From Roridomyces roridus (lineage: Eukaryota > Basidiomycota > Agaricomycetes > Agaricales > Mycenaceae), in the NCBI GenBank assembly GCA_029378245.1, contig JARKIF010000108.1, forward strand, positions 49,199 through 113,198: a stretch of 64,000 bases of DNA. The letters are read 5' to 3'. This document shows positions 23,691-34,364 of the stretch, one piece after another. Both the position numbers and the translations under genes were made by a program. The stretch's first letter is position 1. Each line of letters begins with the position of its first letter. The notes under the pieces were generated by a model. That model was not told where the DNA came from and did no database searches. It worked only from the letters and a program-made list of their open reading frames with translations.

Positions 23691-23955
23691 GGCGCTTGCC
23701 ATCGTGAGTTCTGGTTACTTTGGATTTTGAGAGACGAGGTAGGAAGTCCCGACGGAGCGCCTCGATTGAGATGAGTGTTGGATGAGTGAGTGGATGAAGG
23801 ACGGCCGATGCGGCTCACGATCACATGAGTTTGCACAGCCATCAAACTGCGCGTCGCGCTCTAATTTGATCACAGATACTTTCTCGTTAAATCGACCCTT
23901 GAAGCTCACTCCTTCGAGCACTTTCATTCTAAATTGGGACCAAATACATAGGACA

Positions 23956-26320
23956 CTACTTAGATAATTCTAACTGTGATTTCAAAGACAAATGCGTAGC
24001 TTTGCTGATATCCTTGAATCCAGCCGACGACAGGCACCAAGATGCCCACATAAGCATGTCCAGAAGGACTTCCTGCCCATCGGCCGATTGGTTGTCTGAA
24101 CATGCAGCATAGTGGCTAATGATTTGTTCTGCTAACTCTGCAACAACTTCATCCCTTTCGAGATAATCCTTTGAATTTGGAGTTGTAGAGTCCGAGTCCA
24201 TTATCAGAGATGCCAGTGCATCTCTCAACATTGTTGCGCCTTCATTGGCGTGAAACCAGTGGAAGATATCCTGAATAAACAAATGGTTCCCAGATGTAAG
24301 GTAACGGTTTTCTGTGTTCAGATACATCTGAATTACATCTTTAATAACCACGCCCTGGCAGAAATCAAGTGGGAAATTGGTTTCCAGTGATGGAGCGGGA
24401 AAACGCCACTGAGGCTCCAAGAACATCCGCAAATTCTCCATTGATGTCCCGGCAGAATCTGGTTGAGTTTTCTGTTGACTGATATACATATATGCCTGGA
24501 TGAGATGGAGGAACTGGATGGAAGATCCCACCTCTGGGTAACAATGGGCTAGGTCACGGAATAAAATGACAGTGGCTGCGAGGACTGGAAGAGACATCTC
24601 CTCAGTTTCTGCAAGAGTGCATAGCTGGTGAATGAACCCATCAATGGAATATCCAGGAGGATAGTGTATAGATCCTGAAAAAGGCAGAACAATCTTGATA
24701 GCCTCTGTGGAAGCTTCAATTGCTTCCTTGTGCCGATTGGTCGAGGCAAGAGCTCGCCCCAGGACAAACAGACTGGAGGATGATATGTAGACCATCCATT
24801 CTTCCGGGGTCCACCGGGAAATTGCTGTGGGCACTGTGTGTTGTGTAACTAGTGACCGGGATAAAGCTACAGCCTCTTGAGCCACAGTTACCGCCTCAGA
24901 AAACCTATGAGTCAATTTGAGCCCCAGGAGACTGTTACAGTGCCTGATTGCAATCCTCGCAATAGCACCTTGTACTGTAAGATCTGTGCGGCAATGAGCG
25001 AATTCCGAAGACCGCCACATCTGAAGTGCTTCTTCACTTGTCTGAAGAGCAAGATCATGGCGCATCTGGTGTTGGTATTCATGAGATAGATTGTGCTGCA
25101 TCAAGAGGATTATGCGGAGGATTTGAGGCTGCGCAGCCCAACCCAACTCCACCCAGTGTTTGAACTCGACGTTCCAGACGCTGTGCCAAGCAACGGCTTC
25201 TGATTTCCTCCCCAGATTGCCCAGGTGTACACCAATGCTGAAATCAATGTCCGTCAACCGAACCTGGGTGGGCTCATTGTCACACAACAAGATCATTCCC
25301 AGGATTTGATAGAGCAGGTGGTTGCATGAGATGGGTTGCATAAATTGGGGAGGACCAAATGGGGATTCATCTGGATCTATGTTCATGCTTTTGCTGGCCA
25401 ATGTCATACGGAGTCGATCAATGAGGTGCATAGTTTGGACAGAAAGATATTGTGACTCCAGAGTCAAACGTGCTGTATCCTGATATGAAGGACATCCAAT
25501 CAGATGACAGATGAAAGAATCAGACAAAGAAAGTAAGCTTACAGATGATATTATCTCCATTGTCCGGTTCATAATGTCTTGCCCGAATGGATCTTCACGC
25601 AGAACACGAGCCATCATGCCTTCCAGGCGGTGCAATCGAACTTGATTTTCAACGTGGTTCACAACCACCGTCTGTTCAATTCGAACAGTTGTGTTCACCG
25701 TGGTAAATACCATTTCTTCAACATGTGCAATGTTGTGCTCATTGCGAGCAGTTGAAAATGCCTAGTGATGTCAGGCTCAGTGCAAGATATTGAGAGTTTT
25801 CATGACTGACTGTAAATTTTATGAAACAGCCCATGACATGCTGTCTCAACTTCCGGATCTCATTTTCAATTTTGTCGCGCTTCATCCACAGTTTGAGCTG
25901 AGACCTCAGAATTCGGAGTCCACGGCCTCCTCCTGTGAGATTAATGTCACGGCATACTGCAAGAACATGTAGCATGTCTCTGTGATTGCATCTTAGCAAG
26001 AAGGTGTCGTGGACAACAAAAGTACGCACGCCTTCAACTCTCCCAATGCGCCCAAGAGCGCCGGGGCCATATATTCATCTTCGCGTCCACGTGTGAGGTT
26101 GGCAATATCTGCCAGCGAACGCAGGATATCATGGGTGAGGTCACGAAGCTGTCGTCGATTCTCAGACACCTGCCCGCGAATGCTGAGCTGAGGCCCGCGA
26201 AGACAAAATCAAGGTACATACCTTTTCTATGGAGTGCGCGATACTCTGGCCGACTTCGATAAGATCCTTGATGAAAGTCGCTAGCGTGATGACCGTCGTG
26301 GTTGCGGTGATTGGGTCCAT
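23956..26320 (-). CDS. TPR-family protein, copy 3 (C-terminally truncated)
   Basis: Exons 26222-26320, 26030-26169, 25811-25979, 25543-25761 and 23956-25479 give 716 residues. Exon positions and phases match copies 1 and 2. It starts MDPITATTTVITLATFIKDL and keeps the helical N-terminal domain, the RLHRLEGMMARVL segment and the first half of the TPR array. The frame stops near the point equal to residue 590 of copy 2 (WASWCLSSAGF against WALWSAGLF), so the C-terminal TPR half and the acidic tail are missing. The fourth intron (25480-25542, 63 nt) has no stop and is divisible by three. The copy is visibly more AT-rich than copy 2, consistent with longer independent decay. It may be functional in a shorter form. 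Confidence 0.8.
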
Positions 26321-26554
26321 GCTCGAGCTTGGGGAAAGACGACAATGGGAGATGAGAGGAAGAGGGTCTCGCAGTCGGACACAGCATCTTTAAATATGCA
26401 ATACAAGGCGGGGCAAGGCTGTGTCTTTCCAACAAAGTTGGACACCGCAATGACCTAAATTTGAAACGACTCTCCCACTGCTCAGTCAGGCGCCTCGGTC
26501 AAGTTCCTCCCCCGGATAGGCTGTGGAATCTAGGTAGCCCTGGAAAGCCCACGA

Positions 26555-26740
26555 ACTGATGGTGACCGCGCCAACCTGTTCACTGAGATTTGCGCCCTGG
26601 CCCACCATAGAGCCTTGGGATAGCCAGTGGCAACGAGCAAAACGAGTTGGACGGCGAATTCGGTAACAAGTCTCAGCGGAGAGCCGCGAAGGATGGATGA
26701 CGGCCGACGCCTATGGCTCACGGTCACTGAGAAGTCTGTC
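26555..26740 (-). pseudogene. Decayed copy of the PAC1-like gene 5' region
   Basis: The plus-strand text here follows about 23425-23535, inside the first coding exon of the gene at 22670-23690: cact.agatttgcgccc, then agt.gcaacgagcaaa, then gacgg.gaatt. After a deletion, gatgacggccgacgc and ggctcacg.tcac match the upstream part near 23800-23830. Frames are broken. The copy lies on the far side of TPR copy 3, so the TPR gene sits between an intact and a decayed version of the same neighbour. Confidence 0.65.
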
Positions 26741-26934
26741 GTCCGCATCAAGGGTGTGGAGTGCCACTGGAGCCTCAAGGACGGCTAGAAGAGGTTTTCT
26801 CTGTAACGGTAGAGTCAGAACCGATCTCGAGAGTCGAGACCAAGACCAAAGGTAGCCGAGGGTATGCCGCAGACGTCTGCAGACGCGCACCCTAGCAATC
26901 AACCAACCAACCAACCCACGCCGTCCACTCTTGT

Positions 26935-28178
26935 TCACGCCTCCCATTGTATTCGCAATATCTTCCTCCCCACGCCAACCTTGCGCTCCCAAACGGACTC
27001 AGCCTTCCCAGCACACCCTGCCTGAATGATGGCTTTCGACTGCAGAGCGGCCGAAAACTCGGAAACGCCACCGCCGACGCCGAAGTAGAGGACCTTCGCG
27101 GCGACCAGACACATTGCGTTCGGGCCACTAGCACGATGGAGAAGTGCGATCAAGGCGTGAAGTGACTCGGTGCGGTATACTGTCTCGGAGGTCAAGACGA
27201 GGTCGTACGAAGGTTCGCTTGTAGATTCCAGGTGCGCGTGGAGAGATCCCCATGCGCCGGAGGAAAATGTTAGTTTGATCCCGTATTTTGAGAGCGATGC
27301 TACGAACGCCGCTTTGAGCGTGGGTGTTAGGGGCAGTTCGCCTGAGGCTGTTGGGTCGGCTGGTGGGTATTCCGTGTCAGGGTCTGATTCTGAGGAACGG
27401 TATTCTTGCGAGGCTGGTGACATATCTGATGATCCAAAATGAGAGAAGAATTTTCGGATTTGAAAAAGCGTACACCAAGCGAGGATAATGTTGGGCAGAG
27501 TGATGAGCTCCAAAACCGATGCGTTGTAATCTTGCAGGTGAACATGCGTTTCGGAACCCGAGGTTGAGTCTCCACAAAATAGGCGATGGAGAATGAACAC
27601 AGAGGGTATACCCGTTCCGCACCCGATCTAAGTTCATTTCATTGTCAATTTACTTGAAAGTCTCGAGCGACTATACTGACCTCCAAGATACGTTTCCCCG
27701 AGAAATGCAGATCGAGGGTGTCCAGATACCCCACAAGATCGAGGCTGCATTCCCAGGTTTTCAATCCGCCCTCGTAGACGCCTGGGACAAGGTCGGACGG
27801 GGCGTCCAAGAACCCTAGAGCCGCAGTGGAGGGTGTAGGTTTCGAGGAGGATTCATCGCCATGACCCTCCGAGATGAGTTGGAATCGCGCATCGAATAAA
27901 TCTCTCCGGGATAGCGTGATGTTATCCCGGCCTCCAGCCCAAAGACGGATGGGTAGCGGAGAAAATGAGATGAGAGGCGGAAGTGAATCGAGCTGATCTT
28001 GGTGGTTCAATACCTGTGATTGGAATAGAAAGCGAGCCACACTGACGAGCTGAGACAAATCGAGCTGTGCGAATGGTTCTAGCTGCACAGTTTTTGGTGG
28101 AGCCGTCGGTACTTCGGAGAGAAATACTTCGGGATTACCGGTCGCGTCTTCCTCGATTCCAAAATCGAACATGGACAT
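26935..28178 (-). CDS. Protein-histidine N-methyltransferase, HPM1/METTL18 type
   Basis: Exons 27681-28178, 27474-27627 and 26935-27425 give 380 residues, starting MSMFDFGIEEDATGN at 28178. The fold is a seven-beta-strand SAM methyltransferase. GKRILEIGCGTGIPSVFIL holds the SAM-binding glycines, and HLQDYNASVLELITLPNIIL is the acidic strand-2 and strand-4 region. The segment between them and YDLVLTSETVYRTESLHALI complete the core. The upstream LVPGVYEGGLKTWECSLDLV is typical of Hpm1 and METTL18. In yeast and human this enzyme methylates a histidine of ribosomal protein uL3. The 27474 boundary uses a gtacgc donor that restores NIILAWYMSPASQEY. Confidence 0.85.
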
Positions 28179-29423
28179 GGCGGCAGTGGGAAAAAAAAAC
28201 AAGATGATGTGCAAGAGTACTCGCTGAAAAAAATTGTAAGGAGACCGGTTGAAGCTTTCCAGTAGTACTAACGGATAGCCAAGGTTGCCGATAGACCAGG
28301 ATGCGGGTTTCCCGATTTGTGGATGCGGCGAGCAAGCAGAGATGATGATGGAGCGGAACAAGCGTGTATGTGGCGGTGTAGCGATGATCAATCACATCAT
28401 GATCCTTCTCCGCTGCACCATCACGTGACCATGCTGTGACCATGTTAACGTTCAATTCTACTCTGATCTCCCACAAGCTTCTCGACAATCTGCCGAACTA
28501 ATTATTGAATTCCAAGGAAGTACCAAAGAGGACATATTTATCACCGTCTCACAAGCCCGATCTTCTCGACCTTCTCTTGGAACTCACTGTGACTCGGTCC
28601 AAATCTACGGCCGACCCGACGGGTTTTCTCGCTCGGAAGATGCACTATTCACAGCCTTGCAATTGACCGATTGCGTCAACTCTGACGCGAGTCTGCGCGA
28701 GTCTGCTTCTAGTGCTCGGTGGTGTCGGAAAGAACGCATCGGAGACTGTGTTTCAACTTTCGAACATTCCTTACAGCTTGGTATCGAGGGACCTTTTTTT
28801 CGTGCAATTCAAACAGCATTTGGCGTTTTCTGGAACAATGTACGGCCTCTTCCATTCCGATTCGGAAGAAAACACCATTCGGTGGTGAAGGGAACGCGAC
28901 CGCGTCTCAGTTGAATCAGGACTGCCTCGTCGGATGGAATGATCCGGTATGTGTGCCTGGCGCTTACTGAGGCTTACTGGTGAGTAGTATTCTTTTGTTT
29001 CATACTTTGGGCGGGGTTTACCTTGGCGTGGATGATAATCAGTCAGCGCTCGACTCGCAACAGCTCGCAACCTCCCTTGAACCTCCCGCATACCTCCCGC
29101 CAGAATAAAATTTAAGGCGAAAATCGCTCACACAACAAAATCATGTCGAGTTGTGACATGTCGACTTGGCGGTGTACACACGATGAGTCACGATGACTCG
29201 GCTTGTCCTCCACCATCCCATCTCGTCCTAGGGTTTCGACGGGCTGTAAACCTTTCAACCAGTCTCTCAACCGCCGTACGTTCTCGCTCCACGAGCGCTT
29301 GATATCTTTAGAGCGACAGCGCTCATCGCCGGCAATTTTGTGAAACAGGATAGGCGACACAGCTTTGATTGGCCCCGACCAGATTAATAAACGAGTGGGC
29401 GCGGAAGTCTGGATGGACCGCTC
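28179..29423. other. Divergent intergenic region, 1.2 kb
   Basis: This lies between the HPM1-type gene (minus) and the metacaspase gene (plus). It must hold both promoters. Open frames such as 28657-28914 have no recognisable content. A TATA-like taaaatttaa lies near 29106. Confidence 0.45.
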
Positions 29424-31396
29424 ATGCCTAGATTCCTCGTAAACCCTTGCTGCCCTCCATTCGGACGTCGTGGGTCCTCAGCAGCCGTGGAGGAGGAGGA
29501 GCACCGACACCTACCCTCGCCATCGCCCGCCCGCACGGCGGCGGCATCGACGAGCTCTCTAACGCCGACTAGGAAGAAAAAGGCGCTTCTCATCGCGATC
29601 TCCAAGACGAAGGGATACGCGGACCTCAAGGTGGCGCACAAGGACGTGCACGACATGCGCGAGCTCATTATGGGTCCCCAGTACGTGCTGATTGTGTGGT
29701 TTTAATGGTCCATTGATCTTGTATAGGTATGGGTACTTGGCCGACGACATCACCACGCTCAAAGACGACGGAGTCGCTGGCCACACGCAGCCTACGCGCG
29801 TCAATATCGTCAGTTCTCCGTTATCGAGGATTTCACGCGCTCACCCTGGCCACAGCTCGCCGCCATAGCCGAATTCGTCAACGACGTGAAGGCGGGTGAC
29901 AGGCTGTTCTTCCATTGTGCGTGCCCGTATGCCACTCCATCTTTTCGCCCAATCCAACGCCTCGTAGATTGCGGGCACTCGACGCAAGTGAAGAATCGGT
30001 CTAACAGTGAGGAAGATGGCATGGATGAGTGCCTGGTCCCACTTGACGGGGAAGACATGAAGATTGTCGACAATGTGCGTCACACATCTTATCTGTCTGT
30101 CTACCGCGGCTAACGATACATATAGGAGCTGCATAAGGCTTTGGTGCTTCCTCTCCCCGCCGGCTGCACCCTTGTCGCCGTCCTCGATACGTGCCATTCT
30201 GGCTCGTTACTCGGTACGCTCTGCTTCGTCTCCCACCCTTTCATGATGCTCACGGTCACCCAGACCTCAAGCACTATCGGTGCAATCGGGTGCACGTCCC
30301 CTGGATCTTCAGAGGGAGGCGAGATAGCGAGGATATCCGGAATCGAGTCGGTAAGCGCCCTGCTACATCGTGCTCCACTTCTTCTCACACCGCCCGCCCA
30401 CAGTCCGCCGCGGCGCGCAGCTACTCACACTCACTGAGCAGAGGACACGCAAGACAGGCCCTTCGCGCTTCCTCTCTCGGCATATGAAGATCAGCGTCAT
30501 GTGCGAGTCGCAAGAGGCTCCTACGTCCTCCCCTGCCCCTGCCCCTGCCCCTGCCCCCGTATCCCGCCGCTCCACGACCGCCGCCTCTCGCGCCTCTACG
30601 CGCTCCAGAGCCCCAACACTCTCGGTCGGCCCAGGCAAAGAAAACATCCGCCCCATCCTCTCCGTGCTCCCCTGCTTGAAGTGGGTGCTCCCCGAGGAGG
30701 AGGATATCCGGTGCGAGAGTCCTATAGGGCAATTCCCGTGTGATGGCTGGTGTCGAGACCTCCGTCACGGACATGGGAAGGGGACCCTGAACGAGCATGG
30801 GGGGGAGGAGGACGAGGTCAAGGCGGATGTGATTTCACTCGCGTCATGTAAGGATTCGCAGCAGGCTTGGGATGACGGCAAGGGGAAGAGTATGACTTCG
30901 GTGGGTCCCTTCTCTTTCTTAATTCCGCGTGATGCTAAAGCCCTTCCAGATGCTCATAGACTACCTGAAGCACGCCTCGAATCCGACGCTCAAGGACGTG
31001 CTCATTCACATGAGCCATGGGGCGTACTCGATGTCTTTGGAGCGCCACAAGGCTGCGCGGTCGTACAAGCAGCAGATGAAGAACTTTACGACGCAGTTGA
31101 TGAACAAGCTCACGCGGCTGGAGAAGCGGAACTTGGTGACGCCGGCGGTACCCACGACGGTAGTGCCGGTGGCGGCGCAGCAGAGGGGACGGGTGAGGTC
31201 GGCGTCTCTCCTTCAGCCCGCCGAGGTGCCGACTCGGGATAAGCGCTCACTTGGTCCCCAAGCGGCCAAGATCCAGCAGAGGCTGGATGAGGCGGAGAGT
31301 CAGTACGTTGCGGCTAAAGGGGATATGGATAACTTCCAGAACCCGGAGCTCGCGAGTCCGAGGCCGTTGGATATGACGAGGCCGTGGACGATGTAA
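29424..31396 (+). CDS. Metacaspase (caspase-like cysteine protease)
   Basis: Eight exons (29424-29680, 29727-29808, 29856-29916, 29968-30074, 30126-30213, 30264-30350, 30404-30900, 30950-31396) give 541 residues. The caspase-like p20 domain reads KKKALLIAISKTKGY, then VHDMRELIM. The catalytic His is at about 137 in FFHYCGHSTQV and the catalytic Cys at about 192 in VAVLDTCHSGSLL. The GHS form in place of the common GHG is also seen in other basidiomycete metacaspases. Metacaspases cut after Arg or Lys and act in stress and programmed cell death. Between the Cys and the last conserved block (LIDYLKHASNPTLKDVLIHM) is a low-complexity insert of about 150 residues with a Pro-Ala run encoded by a ccctgc repeat near 30531-30557. 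The C-terminus is a long charged helix. Confidence 0.88.
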
Positions 31397-32172
31397 AAAT
31401 GGAGTGTACTTTGTGTGAGTCGGCTCTCTTTTCGTCCGTGTCGTGCGAGGTCTGACCGTGTTTGCAGATTAGCTGTCTATCTTAAAACAAACGCTGTTTA
31501 TTTCGTCATCTATTGCTCTGTTAATGCTATGATACTCGCTCGCTATACAATACCGGTCTGGATTGTATTTTGCTTTGTTGTTTGACCTGATTGTACTTTG
31601 TGTCTTTGAAACTTGGATTTTAATCAAGCTCCCGTATCATTCAGCAAGTCTTCCTCGCTCGTGATCGTGATGTATTCTCTGTCTGGACTCCCAGTTGGTA
31701 GTCTAGCTATTCGATGAAACAACATTTCAGCACAATCTGCAACGCCCCATGTTTTCAACCCTAGGTTCTATTTCGGATTTCGACAGGAAAACCAAACCGG
31801 AAAAAAAATCGAAAGATAGAGTGCGAGCCCTTTCAGAAAGAACGCCGGCGGGATGGATCAGACTGCCAGGCGGATTCGAAGCAAATCCGAACTCTGCAGG
31901 CTCAGAGACTCACTGCTTGCCCTTTGGTTATGCATGGACGGTTTCAAATCATGTTGAAATGGGAGAGCAAGATCGTAGATTCAGCAAGGGATCGGCAAGG
32001 GACGATTCTTCGTCAGCAGTATTTCCTTTTATGGCCTTTGGCGTTCTGGCCGAATCGGGACGACTCCGATCCAATCACGTTGCTTTTCAACTTGCGTGGC
32101 ATGTGACCGATCACTCTTTCTCTTCGTGCCACCACGCAACTCGCAAATTAAAGCTAACCGCTACATGAGATT
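31397..32172. other. Intergenic region
   Basis: The 3' flank of the metacaspase is AT-rich. A 139-codon open frame at 31749-32168 has no recognisable domain and no support as a gene. Confidence 0.45.
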
Positions 32173-32650
32173 ATGGCAACGCTCACGATAAACTGCCGCT
32201 TTCCGGGTGACGGCAGGTTGGAACGCAAGGACGGCGACCCACTCACTCTGAAGCTGATCGACAAGCGGCCTGCCGAGGGTGAACTGAGCGTAGATGAACT
32301 CAACCATGCGAGCCAGTGGGGTCAATCGCGATGCTTGGTGGATGGTCGCTGGCCCCCTCGGCACAGCTGATTCCATCCTGAAGCTCGACTTGACCGGGAA
32401 CCACCGCGACGCTCTGGTGAAAGAGGCGGAGGTGTACAACAGCCAGCCCGGCTCCCTTCAAGGCGGCTTTCTTCCGAGCTTCTACGGCTGTTTTCAAGCC
32501 CAGGTGGCCAGCGCTCCCACATTAATAGCCATCGCCAACTATGATGTGCAACTCGAGCTCTCCGACATCACCGCTATTCTGTACTTACTTTCGGCGCCGC
32601 GCACTTTTCTTAGCGATACTGTGGCTGGCTGGTTGTGGGTACCAACATAA
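32173..32650 (+). pseudogene. Truncated relic of the kinase-like family
   Basis: The start MATLTINCRFPGDG matches the starts of the kinase-like genes (MSTLTISCRIPGA). After a frame change near 32340, SILKLDLTGNHRDALVKEAE followed by VYN and LQGGFLPSFYGCFQAQ matches their VVLKMDVVGGRRPVLLKEAS, IYK and IQGDMLPVFYGCFE. The catalytic second half (HGDLHPRN) is absent; the frame runs into unrelated sequence before the terpene synthase. It is a 5' fragment of a diverged family member. Confidence 0.65.
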
Positions 32651-32852
32651 CTGCGGCGCTCAGAATGTTCATCATGGACCAGCAGATGTTCAGTGCGTTT
32701 TTTTGGCATCTTACAATATAAACCAGACGATGCTCTTGGTATCCCATCTTCAAGATTTGGTCTTATGCGTTTTATTACCCGCCCTCGCAGACTATTTATT
32801 CGATAACCCACAACGTTTCCATTTCTTTGCATATCAAGTTGAACTCTCCACG

Positions 32853-34023
32853 ATGGCACCTGCACCTGTCGAAGCTCTTCCACGGATTTCGGTTACTGGG
32901 GCCCGTAAAGATGTCGACGCGGAGACCCGGGCGTTGAATGGCAAAACCCTATTTATCCCCAGCATCCCGCGGCTATTCGCAACCTGGCCGAGCGCCTCCA
33001 GCAAATACGAGCGGCACCTGAAGCAGTATGTCGACATGCTGCTGGGGAGTGTTGTGCAGAATCCCGCAAAGCTCGCGGGCATGAAGCAGGCGGATTTTTC
33101 AAACCAAATTGCGCTGTGGTGTCCGTCTGCCGAGTGGGAGGAGCTCATGCTGGTCACGGCGTTTACGCTGTGGTTGTGGATATGGGACGACGAGGTGGAC
33201 GAGGGAACTACAGAGATCTCACGCAACGCCGACGAGGCGCGCGAGTACTACGCGCAGAGCCGCGAATATATGCAACAGTGTCTGGGGCTGAAGCAGAAGC
33301 CCCCGGGCTCCGACACAAATATTCATCCCAATATGCGCCTGTTCAGTCTCGTCGGCGATGGCCTGTGCAAATCCACCGACAAGATCCAGCGCGCCCGCTT
33401 TTACCACCAGTTGGATCATTACATGACCATGGTTGAGGTTGAGCACGAGCTGCGTGTTGGTGGACTGATTCCCGAAACCGAAGAGTACCTCAAAGTTCGG
33501 CTGGGATCGGCGGGTGTGCTGCTACTTGTTGCCATCGCCGACTATATTTTGCGCATTCGCCTGCCCGAGAGCATCATGACGTCCAAGGCCATGCGGGCGA
33601 TCTGGGAGGAGACCACGGTCATCAACATGACCATGAACGATATCTACTCCTGTCCCAAGGAAATTGTGAGTACATCCGTCCGTCCACAGGGATAGACTTA
33701 CCCACACCGTCCAGGCCCAACACTCTCTCATGAACATCATTCCGGTACTTTGGATGAATCTGCCTCCCGAGCAACAGTCACTCGAAGCCGTCACAGCAGA
33801 ATGCATCAAGATCATGGCAGAGGCCAAGGCGCGATTTGAAGCTGCCGCCAAGGACCTAGACGTGATGTGTGCCGACGACAGCGTGCTCCTCAAGGACACG
33901 GCCAATTTTGTGCAGTGGTGCCGCTATTTTAGCACGGGTGTCATGTATTGGAGTATGGGCACGGCGAGATACGGTATCAAGAGCTGCGTGCGGGAAGACG
34001 GTACTATCGAGTTGAAGCTGTAG
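32853..34023 (+). CDS. Class I terpene synthase (sesquiterpene synthase-like)
   Basis: Exons 32853-33665 and 33715-34023 give 373 residues. The aspartate-rich metal-binding motif is DDEVDE at 112-117. The second motif is NDIYSCPKE at 262-270, with Asn262, Ser266 and Glu270 as the NSE triad. A conserved Arg-Tyr lies near the C-terminus (WCRYFSTG). Both Mg2+-binding motifs and the length fit an active class I enzyme cyclising farnesyl diphosphate or a similar substrate; the product cannot be read from sequence. No P450 or other tailoring gene lies beside it, so it is not part of an evident cluster here. A fragment of a second synthase lies at 40636-40730. Confidence 0.9.
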
Positions 34024-34364
34024 CTGGCTGCGCTTACTAGTTCGGCAGACTCGGAGGCTCGGAGCTTGTAATTGTTTCTTATCCCGCGATGAGGGCACAC
34101 ATAATTCCGAAATGCGCTCCAGTGAGACTCCGAGAGAAAGAACGCCACCAGAGGGGTGCTGCGCAGCGCCGGCCAAGATTTGAGCCATGCCGAGGGCATG
34201 TTAGGAATCGAAACAGAGTCTCAGGCGGAGTTTGAAAACTGCGCAGTCGTGATGTCAGACAAATCGGGACATCTCCTCCGACGCCGTCAACGACAGGTTC
34301 GCAGGCACAGGCTTGGCTCTTATTCTCTCATTCAATTCTTGGCTTTCTTCTTGCTTTCTCTCCC

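Noticed and set aside
23680..23705. A 22-nt intron joining the ATG at 23703 to the PAC1-like coding frame
   Set aside because: All other introns here are at least 45 nt, so 22 nt is too short; a further 5' exon is more likely, and the start is left open.
26321..26550. A small gene upstream of TPR copy 3
   Set aside because: The frame covers the promoter and exon 1 of the TPR gene in a different phase, with no independent support.
32541..32852. A longer N-terminus for the terpene synthase, since the frame is open upstream to 32541
   Set aside because: The upstream residues are unlike any terpene synthase N-terminus and overlap the end of the kinase-like relic. The ATG at 32853 gives the usual length and a normal start.
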